Of a DNA stretch of 29,030 bases, positions 8,662 to 15,657 are shown piece by piece (position 1 is the stretch's first letter; each line of letters begins with the position of its first letter). This DNA comes from Clostridia bacterium (GTDB taxonomy: Bacteria; Bacillota; Clostridia; Christensenellales; Aristaeellaceae), in the NCBI GenBank assembly GCA_030526935.1, contig JAUNBY010000004.1:1-29030 (forward strand). The letters are read 5' to 3'. The notes beneath the pieces were generated by a model. The model did no database searches. It saw only the letters and a list, made by a program, of their open reading frames with translations, and had not been told where the DNA came from. A program made the position numbers and the translations under genes.

Positions 8662-9489
8662 TTACAGGAACCTTCGCGTCTTTTCAGCCGCTTCCCGTAT
8701 GACGCTTTCGGCGTCGCGTTCCCAGTATTCGGGTCTGAAAAGCTCTACCGACGCGATTTGCTCGTAGCCCTTAGCTTTGAGCTTATTACTAATATCATCA
8801 AGTGGTATTATCCCTTCGCCGGGTATCAGCCTGTGACAATGGTCGAGTTGGCGAAGCGGCCTGTCTTCGCAGTCGTCTATATGATAGACGAACAGCTTTT
8901 CAAGTGGAACGGCGTCTATATCGCCCATATCCCGCAGTTCGTCGTACAGGTACAGGTTGAAAGCGTCGAGCGCCACGCCCACCTCCGGAAGGTCTACGGC
9001 GTTTATTATTTCCATGCACTGGCGAAGGCTCCTTACGCACCAGCGCGGATCGCCTATTGGCTCGAACGCCAGCCTGACCGAATAGGGGGCGGCTATTTGA
9101 GCCATCCTCTTAAGCACCTTGACGCTGTCCTCGAAGACTTCTTTTTCCGACTTGTCCTTCATATCCTCGCGCATGGTCGGCACGACTATGATATAGGGAT
9201 TGCCTATACTTTGTGCCGCGTGGCAGGCGAACAGGAAAAGCTCGTCCACTTCATGCTGCTTTTCAGGCGACGCGAAATTGATGTCCTCTATGGAGTTGAA
9301 TGCGTAGGGCTTTATTCGCGCGCCGTCGAAAAAGGACTTGAGTTCGGCGAGGGTATGCGTTTTAAGGTAGTCCGCCAGCATATCAAGCCGTATCTCTATA
9401 TAATCGTATCCGTATTTCTCGCAAAGCTCAAGATCCCTTTCCAGCGTGGAATTGTTCATGCATGTAGCTTCGTTGAAACCGAGCTTCAT
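8662..9489 (-). CDS. iolI: Inosose isomerase, IolI-type TIM barrel
   Basis: Predicted to interconvert 2-keto-myo-inositol and 1-keto-D-chiro-inositol, allowing entry of chiro-inositol. The N-terminus MKLGFNEATCMNNSTLERDL and the following ELCEKYGYDYIEIR closely follow the remembered Bacillus IolI sequence, as does the C-terminal SVELFRPEYW. Expected metal ligands are present: Glu143, Asp175, His203 (in VYHIDD) and Glu249. The frame is open further upstream, but the ATG at 9489 has AAAGGAGG within 10 bases and gives the family length (275 aa). It lies between the IolO-like epimerase and iolG with gaps of 32 and 20 bases. Its presence beside IolM/N/O-type genes is an unusual combination. Confidence 0.85.
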   Translation of the reverse strand: MKLGFNEATCMNNSTLERDLELCEKYGYDYIEIRLDMLADYLKTHTLAELKSFFDGARIKPYAFNSIEDINFASPEKQHEVDELFLFACHAAQSIGNPYIIVVPTMREDMKDKSEKEVFEDSVKVLKRMAQIAAPYSVRLAFEPIGDPRWCVRSLRQCMEIINAVDLPEVGVALDAFNLYLYDELRDMGDIDAVPLEKLFVYHIDDCEDRPLRQLDHCHRLIPGEGIIPLDDISNKLKAKGYEQIASVELFRPEYWERDAESVIREAAEKTRRFL

Positions 9490-9521
9490 GATTTCTCCTC
9501 CTTTGAACGTCAAACGTCCCG

Positions 9522-10340
9522 TCATCTGAGATATTGGCGTATACGGTTTATGGAAGCGCGGGCTGCGGTCTCCGCGTCGGGGACGGGCAGGCATTCCACG
9601 GAAATGATTCCCTCGTAGCCTATATCTCGAAGCGCCTGTATAACGCCCTCGAAATCAATGCTTCCGCTTCCTACATATCTTCTCTGGTTGTCGGCGAAGT
9701 GAATGTAGTTGAGAAGTCCCCTGGCTCGCCGTATGGCCTGCGCCATATCCGCTTCCTCTATGTTCATATGAAACGTGTCCAGATGGACAAAGCAGTTGTC
9801 GAGTCCATATTTCTCGATGAAATCAATCGTTTCCTCGCAGGTGTTGAAGATATTGGTTTCATAGCGGTTTATGACCTCTATATTAAGCTTTACTCCAACC
9901 GTCCTGCTCTTAGAGTTGAGAAGGCGCATACACTCGGCAAGGCGCTGGATATATACACAGCGATCCTTTCCCGGAGGAACGGTTCCCCTTATCCATCCGA
10001 TTACGAGATCCGCCCCGACGCTCGCCGCCATGTTTATGTAGCGCTCCATTCCCCTCAACGCCGCCTCTACGACATAGGGCCGGTCGTCCGTCAGGCTGCA
10101 CCGGCCTTCGGTGTTGAGCCTTCCGGTTATAATTTGCGCCACCTCTACGGAGCATTCAGCCGCAGCCCTGAGTATTCCCACCTCGTCAAACGCGTCGTTT
10201 TCCCTGATGTGTACTTCTATCGCGTCGTAACCCAGAGCCGCCGCGCGGCGCAGATTCTCCACAACGCTTCCGTTTAAGAGTATCGGCGCCGTGGCGGGAG
10301 AAGCGTTCGCCGTAGATAGCGCCAGCCTGAATTCCTTCAT
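9522..10340 (-). CDS. iolO: 5-keto-L-gluconate epimerase, IolO-like TIM barrel
   Basis: Sugar-phosphate isomerase/epimerase family protein (272 aa). It resembles the Thermotoga maritima TM0416 protein (IolO), which epimerises 5-keto-L-gluconate to D-tagaturonate. Shared stretches, as I recall that sequence, are NRYETNIFNT, DTFHMNIEE, a HFADNQR segment and DIGYEGIISVECLPVP. Metal/catalytic residues of this fold are visible as Glu155, Asp188, His214 and Glu249. ATG 10340 is chosen over the in-frame ATG at 10379 because GGGAGGGG lies 8 bases upstream, while nothing comparable precedes 10379. The gap to the dehydrogenase gene is 45 bases. Alternatives are a tagatose/psicose 3-epimerase or hydroxypyruvate-isomerase relative; the presence of IolM- and IolN-like neighbours favours IolO. 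Confidence 0.78.
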   Translation of the reverse strand: MKEFRLALSTANASPATAPILLNGSVVENLRRAAALGYDAIEVHIRENDAFDEVGILRAAAECSVEVAQIITGRLNTEGRCSLTDDRPYVVEAALRGMERYINMAASVGADLVIGWIRGTVPPGKDRCVYIQRLAECMRLLNSKSRTVGVKLNIEVINRYETNIFNTCEETIDFIEKYGLDNCFVHLDTFHMNIEEADMAQAIRRARGLLNYIHFADNQRRYVGSGSIDFEGVIQALRDIGYEGIISVECLPVPDAETAARASINRIRQYLR

Positions 10341-10385
10341 TGATTTACCCCTCCCGTCGTCAGCGTCAAAGTTTTTCATCGCGAA

Positions 10386-11447
10386 TCAATCGTCGAATGT
10401 TATCATGACTTTGCGGGCGATGTCTTTATGGTGGCAGGCGAACTCCATAGCCTCGTTGAGCTGCCTGAAGTTGAAGTGATGGGTGTTGAGAGCCGCGAAG
10501 TCGAAATTGTCCTTTATGCGGGAAAGGAATCGAATCGTTCGCGGGAACCACGTCTTGGTTCCGCCGGAGCCGGTGATTTTAAGCGTCTTCCAAATGGTCT
10601 TCCCTATTTCGACGGGAACCTTGCGGCCTATCGAGTGTCCTATGAGTCCGACCCTCGTGTTGTGACCGGCTATGTCGAAAAGCGAGGCGATGCCTGTGTC
10701 GTTGCCCGAGCACTCCAATACCACCGACGGCCCGCGCCCGTCCGTCAGGCGCTTTAATTCCGCTTCGAGGTCATCGAACTCAGTTGGATCGACCACTATA
10801 TCCGCGCCGTATTTAAGGGCGTTTTCGCGGCGCTGCTCTATGGGGTCGATGACTATAACCCTGGCGCCCGAGGTCTTGCAGACCATGGCGGCGCTGAGTC
10901 CTATGGGTCCTCCGCCGATTATGGCCACGTCGTCCGACGCGTCGGGATCGCAGCCGTTTCCCCAAACTCCCCAATAGCCGACGTTGAACGTCTCTACCCA
11001 CGCGCCAAGCTCGTAATCCCAATCGTCGGGTATGACGTGTGTGTATTGCTCCTCCAGAATCATGTACTCGCCGAAGCCGCCGGGTGAGTTGGGCAGGAAG
11101 CCAACCTCGCGCATATTGAGGCACGCGGAGGGCATTTTGCCATCCTTGCAGTTAGCGCACTGATTGCAGGGAAGCACGCAATCGCCCACTACCTTGTTGC
11201 CGGGCTTCACCGACGTCACTTCGCTTCCGACCTCTACCGCCTGTCCCGCCCACTCGTGGCCGGGGGTATATGGGGCTATGTCGTAGCGCCCTTCCTTGGA
11301 CTTGCCCTCGTAGCACTCTACGTCGGAGCCGCATATTCCGCAGGCCTTGAGCTTTATAAGCACCTGATTGGGCTTTAATTCCGGAAGCTCCACTTCCTCC
11401 ACTCTAAGGTCAAAGGGGCCGTACATAAAAGCTTGCTTGCACTTCAT
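10386..11447 (-). CDS. Zinc-dependent medium-chain dehydrogenase, step unknown
   Basis: Cytoplasmic NAD(P)-dependent polyol or keto-sugar dehydrogenase of the MDR family (353 aa). Catalytic zinc residues Cys39 (GICGSD), His64/Glu65 (GHEWAG) and Glu152 are visible. The structural-zinc lobe has Cys94, 97, 100 and 109, with one extra residue in the last interval compared with the usual Cx2Cx2Cx7C. The coenzyme loop is GGGPIG at 178-183. It differs clearly from the 395-aa dehydrogenase at the head of the operon and so is not a recent duplicate. Position between iolN- and iolO-like genes places it in the same pathway. Candidates are reduction of tagaturonate or 5-keto-gluconate, or oxidation of another inositol isomer; none is shown by the sequence. 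Confidence 0.85.
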   Translation of the reverse strand: MKCKQAFMYGPFDLRVEEVELPELKPNQVLIKLKACGICGSDVECYEGKSKEGRYDIAPYTPGHEWAGQAVEVGSEVTSVKPGNKVVGDCVLPCNQCANCKDGKMPSACLNMREVGFLPNSPGGFGEYMILEEQYTHVIPDDWDYELGAWVETFNVGYWGVWGNGCDPDASDDVAIIGGGPIGLSAAMVCKTSGARVIVIDPIEQRRENALKYGADIVVDPTEFDDLEAELKRLTDGRGPSVVLECSGNDTGIASLFDIAGHNTRVGLIGHSIGRKVPVEIGKTIWKTLKITGSGGTKTWFPRTIRFLSRIKDNFDFAALNTHHFNFRQLNEAMEFACHHKDIARKVMITFDD

Positions 11448-11484
11448 TTTTATATCCTCCCTGATATCAATATTTATTGTAGTT

Positions 11485-12450
11485 TTATTCGTAAGCTATG
11501 GTGTAAATATGCCTGCCGCCCGGCTCGTTGGGGCCTTTTATTACGGCTTCTATATCGGCGCGGTCGCGCTGTGTCATCATCTCTATGGGCGGAAGCGTGC
11601 CCGCGGGGTACTTGGTGAGTATGTCGTTTACGAGCTTTTCAAGATAGTCGAGCGTGCGCTCTATGCCGAGTCTCGCCTTTTCAGCGTCAGCCTTCGTCGC
11701 GTCCCCTATGACTCCCTGGGGCTGGCATACGCACTCCATTCCACAGGAACCGAGGGCGTTATACCATTTTATGGGGCCCGTGCCGCGCTCGGCGGAATTA
11801 TTTATGTGTCCGGGGGGAAGAAGTGGCGCGGTAGGAACGCTGGTCGCGAATTCCTGCTTGCACAATTCCGGGAAAAGAGCCAATGACCAGCTCTGCTCTA
11901 CCTCGTCCGCGTGAACGAAGGGCGTCTCGTAGGGGCCGCCGTTTTCGACGACGTCGAGTTGCTCCTTGGCGCAGTTCCAGAAATGCGTGTAGAGAATTAT
12001 CGAGGGGACCTGGAACTTTTTGCCGAATTTATGAATCGCGAGAGGTATGACATAATCCTGCCCGTGTCCGTTGACGACTACCATCTTCCTGAAGCCCGCG
12101 TTCCAGAATCCGGCGAACACGTACATGAGATAATTCGCCAGCACTTCCTCGGGTATTATTATCGTACCCTTTTGTCCAAGGTGATGATAGGGGTGAGAGC
12201 CGTACCATATGGGCTGAGCCACGGTGCAACCCGTAGCGAGCGCTACCTGCTCGCAAAGGCGGGTGTCCAGATACGTGTCCTCTCCGTAGGGTGCGCTGGG
12301 ACCGTGGTTCTCGGTGGAGCCTACGGGTATGAGTATTACGTCGTTCTTTTCGAGGCGCTGTTTGACCTCGAGGTTGGTCATGTTCTGATAGTATACGCCG
12401 TCGGCCGCCTCCATGTGGCCGCCCTTTGCCGGTATCTGCCATTTAGACAT
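11485..12450 (-). CDS. iolN: Creatininase-family hydrolase, IolN-like (diketo-inositol hydrolase)
   Basis: Metal-dependent amidohydrolase-like protein (321 aa) with creatininase signatures: GSTENHGP (Glu47, His49), Asp58 in GEDT, NGHG with His129, and HADEVEQS (His180, Glu185), plus GATKADAEKARLG near the C-terminus. In T. maritima, IolN (TM0413) hydrolyses the product of IolM to 5-keto-L-gluconate; to my knowledge it belongs to this superfamily. Here the gene sits between iolM-like and iolO-like genes, as that pathway would predict. An AGGAGG site precedes ATG 12450 by 8-9 bases. Creatinine or pyrroloquinoline (MftE-like) functions are unlikely given the neighbours. Family assignment is firm; the substrate is inferred. 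Confidence 0.78.
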   Translation of the reverse strand: MSKWQIPAKGGHMEAADGVYYQNMTNLEVKQRLEKNDVILIPVGSTENHGPSAPYGEDTYLDTRLCEQVALATGCTVAQPIWYGSHPYHHLGQKGTIIIPEEVLANYLMYVFAGFWNAGFRKMVVVNGHGQDYVIPLAIHKFGKKFQVPSIILYTHFWNCAKEQLDVVENGGPYETPFVHADEVEQSWSLALFPELCKQEFATSVPTAPLLPPGHINNSAERGTGPIKWYNALGSCGMECVCQPQGVIGDATKADAEKARLGIERTLDYLEKLVNDILTKYPAGTLPPIEMMTQRDRADIEAVIKGPNEPGGRHIYTIAYE

Positions 12451-12746
12451 AGGTCTTTACCTCCTAAAATTGTCTGTCTTCCAGTTAGTTGGCGCGCCTC
12501 AGCCGCTGTGCGGGGAGGCGGGACGGAGGTGAGCTGTGGCGGCGGTATCACCCGCCAACCTCCGCCCCCTTGCTCTTGGTCGATAAATCCTTCTTGTAGT
12601 CGCAGTGATGAAAATGGCAACTGTCGGTTTGTAATTGCGTGATGCGTCAGTCTGATAGCGTGTTGATAATCTGCTGACAGGTATTTGATTGCGATTATTT
12701 ATTGCGACGCGGCGTTATGAATTGCCGCGAAATCGATTGACGTCTC
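12451..12746. other. Structured gap between iolM-like and iolN-like genes
   Basis: This is by far the longest gap inside the minus-strand operon (296 bases). CGCGGC (12708-12713) and GCCGCG (12724-12729) form a perfect 6-bp stem about 18 bases after the iolM-like stop, without a U-tract. Farther on, about 12510-12570 is strongly G+C-rich with nested complementary arms (GACGGAGGT against ACCTCCGCC; GGCGG against CCGCC). Adjacent to the iolN start lies a normal AGGAGG site. No convincing coding frame or known riboswitch was recognised. It could hold an internal terminator or attenuator, or a second promoter. Confidence 0.5.
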
Positions 12747-13934
12747 TTATGCCCTTGGGTAGCTCGTACTTACGAGTATTTTCCCTGAAATCCTGTTGTC
12801 CGCCTGGGCAATGCCGAGCATTATGTCTTCCAGATGTACGCGACCCGTAACCATCTTCCTGGAATCTATTCTTCCGGACGCCATGAGCGCTATGACGTCG
12901 GAGTATATGCCCTGTCCCGATTGTCCGTTGGAGCCGCTTATGGTGCAGGCGTTGAACTGCCATGAATAGAGGTCTACCGGGGTAAGCCCTATCGTGTGGC
13001 CTATCTGGACCGTCTTAGCGCCTATAGCGAGGGATTTCGCCATCACGGGATACGTAGCCCTCGTTGCCCCCGCGCACTCGGCGAAAAGCGCTATTCCCCG
13101 TCCTCCGGTCAGATCCATCAACATTTCGCCCTGGTCGATTCCCTTATTCGACAATTCTACCGGGTCGAAGACGTAATCCGCTCCGTTGTCGAGGGCGAGT
13201 TGCCTGCGTTCGGGCATGGTCTCAAAGCATATGAGCTTCGCCGCCCCGGCAGTCTTCATAAGCGCCACCGCCGCGAGCCCTATGGGTCCGGCTCCGAACA
13301 CCGCCACATGTCCGCCCGGGCGTATGCCTCCGCCGCGAACGAATAAGCCGTTGTACGCCACGCCTATCGGCTCGACCATTGCGCCCATTTCCATCGCCGC
13401 CATGCTGTCGCCGCCGTAAAAATCCATTATGTCGTTGAGCGTGTAACAATACTTTTCGCGCACCGCCGCGTATTCCGCGAATCCCCCGTCGAAGGTTAAG
13501 CCCGGCTCCTCGAGCATCTTGCACTGGTTGAACATGCCCATTCTGCACGCGTCGCATTCGCCGCACCAGTTCATAGACTCCACGCTTACCAGATCTCCGA
13601 CTTTCAATCTCTTGACGTTCTTGCCGGTCTCCACGACCTCTCCCGCGAATTCATGCCCCGTGATTATCGGGTATTTGCTGTGGCCATCGTAGAGCGTATA
13701 GCCGTCCTCTCCCTTTTTGAGAAGATGCGCGTCGGTTCCGCAGATGCCGGCCGCTCCCACTTTGATGAGCACCATGTCGTCGTTTACGACGGGCATGGGT
13801 CTGTCGGTGACGCCGTAGCGCATGTCCTTCCAGATGGAGTTCCCGCGCGCGGATCTCCTGGTCTCTATCTCGCGCCGGGAAGGTTTATAGCCTTCCTTTG
13901 GAATCCAATCCGCCTCCACGTAAAACGCTCTCAT
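12747..13934 (-). CDS. iolM: Scyllo-inosose 3-dehydrogenase, IolM-like zinc MDR
   Basis: First gene of the minus-strand operon; NAD-dependent zinc dehydrogenase, 395 aa. I recall the same length for T. maritima IolM (TM0412), which oxidises 2-keto-myo-inositol to a diketone. Shared features with that protein include a long N-terminal extension before the GroES-like domain, GICGTD (Cys65), GHEFAGEVVE (His94/Glu95), and the structural zinc Cys124/127/130/138. The stretch VEPIGVAYNGLFVRGGGIRPG at 187-207 runs into GAGPIGLAAVALMK. ATG 13934 has GGAGGG about 7 bases upstream. L-threonine or sorbitol dehydrogenase are the main alternatives; the extended N-terminus and company of IolG, IolN and IolO argue for IolM. 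Confidence 0.78.
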   Translation of the reverse strand: MRAFYVEADWIPKEGYKPSRREIETRRSARGNSIWKDMRYGVTDRPMPVVNDDMVLIKVGAAGICGTDAHLLKKGEDGYTLYDGHSKYPIITGHEFAGEVVETGKNVKRLKVGDLVSVESMNWCGECDACRMGMFNQCKMLEEPGLTFDGGFAEYAAVREKYCYTLNDIMDFYGGDSMAAMEMGAMVEPIGVAYNGLFVRGGGIRPGGHVAVFGAGPIGLAAVALMKTAGAAKLICFETMPERRQLALDNGADYVFDPVELSNKGIDQGEMLMDLTGGRGIALFAECAGATRATYPVMAKSLAIGAKTVQIGHTIGLTPVDLYSWQFNACTISGSNGQSGQGIYSDVIALMASGRIDSRKMVTGRVHLEDIMLGIAQADNRISGKILVSTSYPRA

Positions 13935-13970
13935 TCGATTCCCTCCATTTAATAAAATATACCGTTTCTA

Positions 13971-14009
13971 TAACTATCTGTTAGTATATGGCGATAACGG
14001 CCAGTTATC
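13971..14009. promoter_or_regulatory. Tandem palindromes, candidate operator
   Basis: Two palindromes with the same core TAAC-N5-GTTA lie in the divergent iolM-araC interval: TAACTATCTGTTA at 13971-13983 and the longer GATAACGGCCAGTTATC at 13993-14009. Their centres are 24 bases apart. They lie 37-75 bases upstream of the iolM-like start. The surrounding 13940-14060 is AT-rich, with minus-strand TATACT hexamers at 13984-13989 and 14026-14031 that could be -10 elements; no good -35 was seen. Weak -35 boxes fit activation by the divergent AraC protein, but perfect palindromes also suit a dimeric repressor encoded elsewhere. Confidence 0.5.
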
Positions 14010-14150
14010 TTTCTTTGATTGTTTATAGTATAATACATATATTGCAATCACGATACAGAAATCTTGTCCAGTTTTTTCTTCCAAAGCCGCCAAACCCGGA
14101 AAATTTTTCTCCCGACTGCGAAAATCTTGCGGTACAGCCGGCATAATGCC

Positions 14151-14179
14151 TTTTCAATTTGAGAAAAGTGTTGTATAAT
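14151..14179 (+). promoter_or_regulatory. Candidate promoter of the araC-type gene
   Basis: A consensus TATAAT at 14174-14179 is preceded at 17 bases by TTTTCA (14151-14156, 4 of 6 matches to TTGACA). It lies 35 bases before the araC-type start codon. Confidence 0.5.
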
Positions 14180-14213
14180 AACGTATGAATCAAAGCGAAT
14201 GGAGGGCGACGTT

Positions 14214-15077
14214 ATGCTGCAATTCTTTGCGGGAAACTACAAAACCGAGCTTGATCAGTTTCCCTCGCCTATACTGCTCTACGTAAGCAAGATCGACGCC
14301 GCCGACCTGGCTGAACACCCGCGCACGGCGCACGCCCATAACAACTGGTTCGAAATGGTACTGATCACCCGCGGCAAGGGGCGCGTCATAATCGAAGATC
14401 GCGCCTACGACGTATCGCAGGGCGATCTGTTATTGTATAATCGCGGCGTAGTACACGACGAATTGCCAGAAATGAACCGGGATATGGATATATTGTGCAT
14501 GGCGATAACGGGATTTCAATTGCCCGAGCTTGAACGCGACTGCTCCGTACACCCGCAGGCCGTCCCGGTGATAACGCTGGGCGCGGCGTATGAAAACATA
14601 CGCAGTATATGGACCATAATATTCGACACCCTCAAGGAGAACAACATAAACGCAAATATCACCTGTCACTATCTTATGCAGTCGCTTTTAACGTTCATAT
14701 TTCCAAGGGCCGAAAAGGACATTCTTCTAAAGGACGAGGATGAAATCGGGCTTTTTGAAACCGGTAAGCAGATAAAGAAATACATAGACGAGCACTACGC
14801 CGAACAGCTTTCCCTTCAAAGCCTGGGTAAAGCCATGAATCTAAGCCCGTTTTATATTTCGCATGTGTTTAAAAAGACGACCGGCTACGCGCCGGCACAG
14901 TATATCTCAAAAAGGCGTCTCGGGGAAGCGCAGGAAAAGCTCATTCACTCCAAGCTGCCCATAACCGACATAGCCCTCGATGTAGGTTATAACAACATCT
15001 CGAGCTTCAACTACGCCTTCGCGAAATCCATAGGCATGTCTCCCTCGCTTTTTCGAAGTACGTATTCCAATCAATAG
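14214..15077 (+). CDS. AraC-family transcriptional regulator
   Basis: DNA-binding regulator of 287 aa with an N-terminal cupin-like sensor domain (NNWFEMVLITRGKGRVIIEDRAY and a GDLLLYNRGVVHDE segment) and a C-terminal double helix-turn-helix domain. The latter shows LSLQSLGKAMNLSPFYISHVFKKTTG and ITDIALDVGYNNISSFNYAFAKSIGMSPS, typical of AraC/XylS proteins. The start is the ATG at 14214, since GGAGGG at 14201-14206 lies 7 bases before it; the ATG at 14199 overlaps that site. It is divergent from the inositol operon, with a 279-base shared interval, so it most likely controls that operon in response to an inositol or keto-inositol. The ligand is not evident from the sequence. Confidence 0.9.
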   Translation: MLQFFAGNYKTELDQFPSPILLYVSKIDAADLAEHPRTAHAHNNWFEMVLITRGKGRVIIEDRAYDVSQGDLLLYNRGVVHDELPEMNRDMDILCMAITGFQLPELERDCSVHPQAVPVITLGAAYENIRSIWTIIFDTLKENNINANITCHYLMQSLLTFIFPRAEKDILLKDEDEIGLFETGKQIKKYIDEHYAEQLSLQSLGKAMNLSPFYISHVFKKTTGYAPAQYISKRRLGEAQEKLIHSKLPITDIALDVGYNNISSFNYAFAKSIGMSPSLFRSTYSNQ

Positions 15078-15113
15078 CGATATAATCATTAAAATCTATA
15101 AAGGACACGCGCA

Positions 15114-15620
15114 ATGAACGAACACAAAACCCTCGCGTTTAGCGGACACAGACCGCGGTCATTTGATTACAGCCTTGAAAGCATGTCGCTTAAATACGCG
15201 ATGCTGGAGACGCGCATCGCGGACGAAATAGAAAAAATGATTGGCGACGGATATACGCGGTTTATATGCGGATGCGCCATGGGCGCGGATATTATATTTG
15301 GCGAAGCGGTTTTGAACGCCCGGCAGGGGCTTCAATCCGATATAGAGCTTATATGCGCCGTGCCCTTTCCCGGGCAGGCCAATTCATGGCCGTCCGGCTG
15401 GCGCTCGCGCTACGCGAGGCTTTTGTTAAACTCGAGTGAAAACATAGTCTTGTCGCCCTCCTATCACAAAAGTTGTTACCACCTGCGCAATCGCTATATG
15501 GTGGACAACAGCGACGCTCTCATGGCGGTCTGGGACGGCAAGCCCGGCGGAGGAACCGCCTATACCGTCAATTATGCCCACTCACACGGAAAACAGGTCA
15601 TAATAATAAATCCGAATTAA
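15114..15620 (+). CDS. YpsA-type SLOG-fold protein (DUF1273)
   Basis: Protein of 168 aa with the pattern of the YpsA/DUF1273 branch of the SLOG (Rossmann-like nucleotide-binding) superfamily. Visible are FSGHRPRSF at the N-terminus, CGCAMGADIIFGEA in the middle, VPFPGQ, and near the end RNRYMVDNSDALMAVWDG followed by GGTAYTVNYA. Members are thought to bind nucleotide-derived ligands; no enzymatic role can be assigned. AAGGA lies about 8 bases before the ATG. It starts 36 bases after the araC-type gene and ends 37 bases before the FGGY kinase, so it may share their transcript, but its link to sugar metabolism is unclear. Confidence 0.85.
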   Translation: MNEHKTLAFSGHRPRSFDYSLESMSLKYAMLETRIADEIEKMIGDGYTRFICGCAMGADIIFGEAVLNARQGLQSDIELICAVPFPGQANSWPSGWRSRYARLLLNSSENIVLSPSYHKSCYHLRNRYMVDNSDALMAVWDGKPGGGTAYTVNYAHSHGKQVIIINPN

Positions 15621-15657
15621 GCTGAAATACATGCGTTATCGCAAAGGAGGACTTGAA

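Noticed and set aside
8644..9618. A 324-codon plus-strand open frame opposite iolI
   Set aside because: It has no recognisable motif, while IolI on the other strand carries all metal ligands and a strong ribosome site.
12451..12746. Riboswitch or small gene in the iolM-iolN gap
   Set aside because: No known riboswitch core was recognised and the short open frames have no motif or ribosome site; only hairpins are supported.
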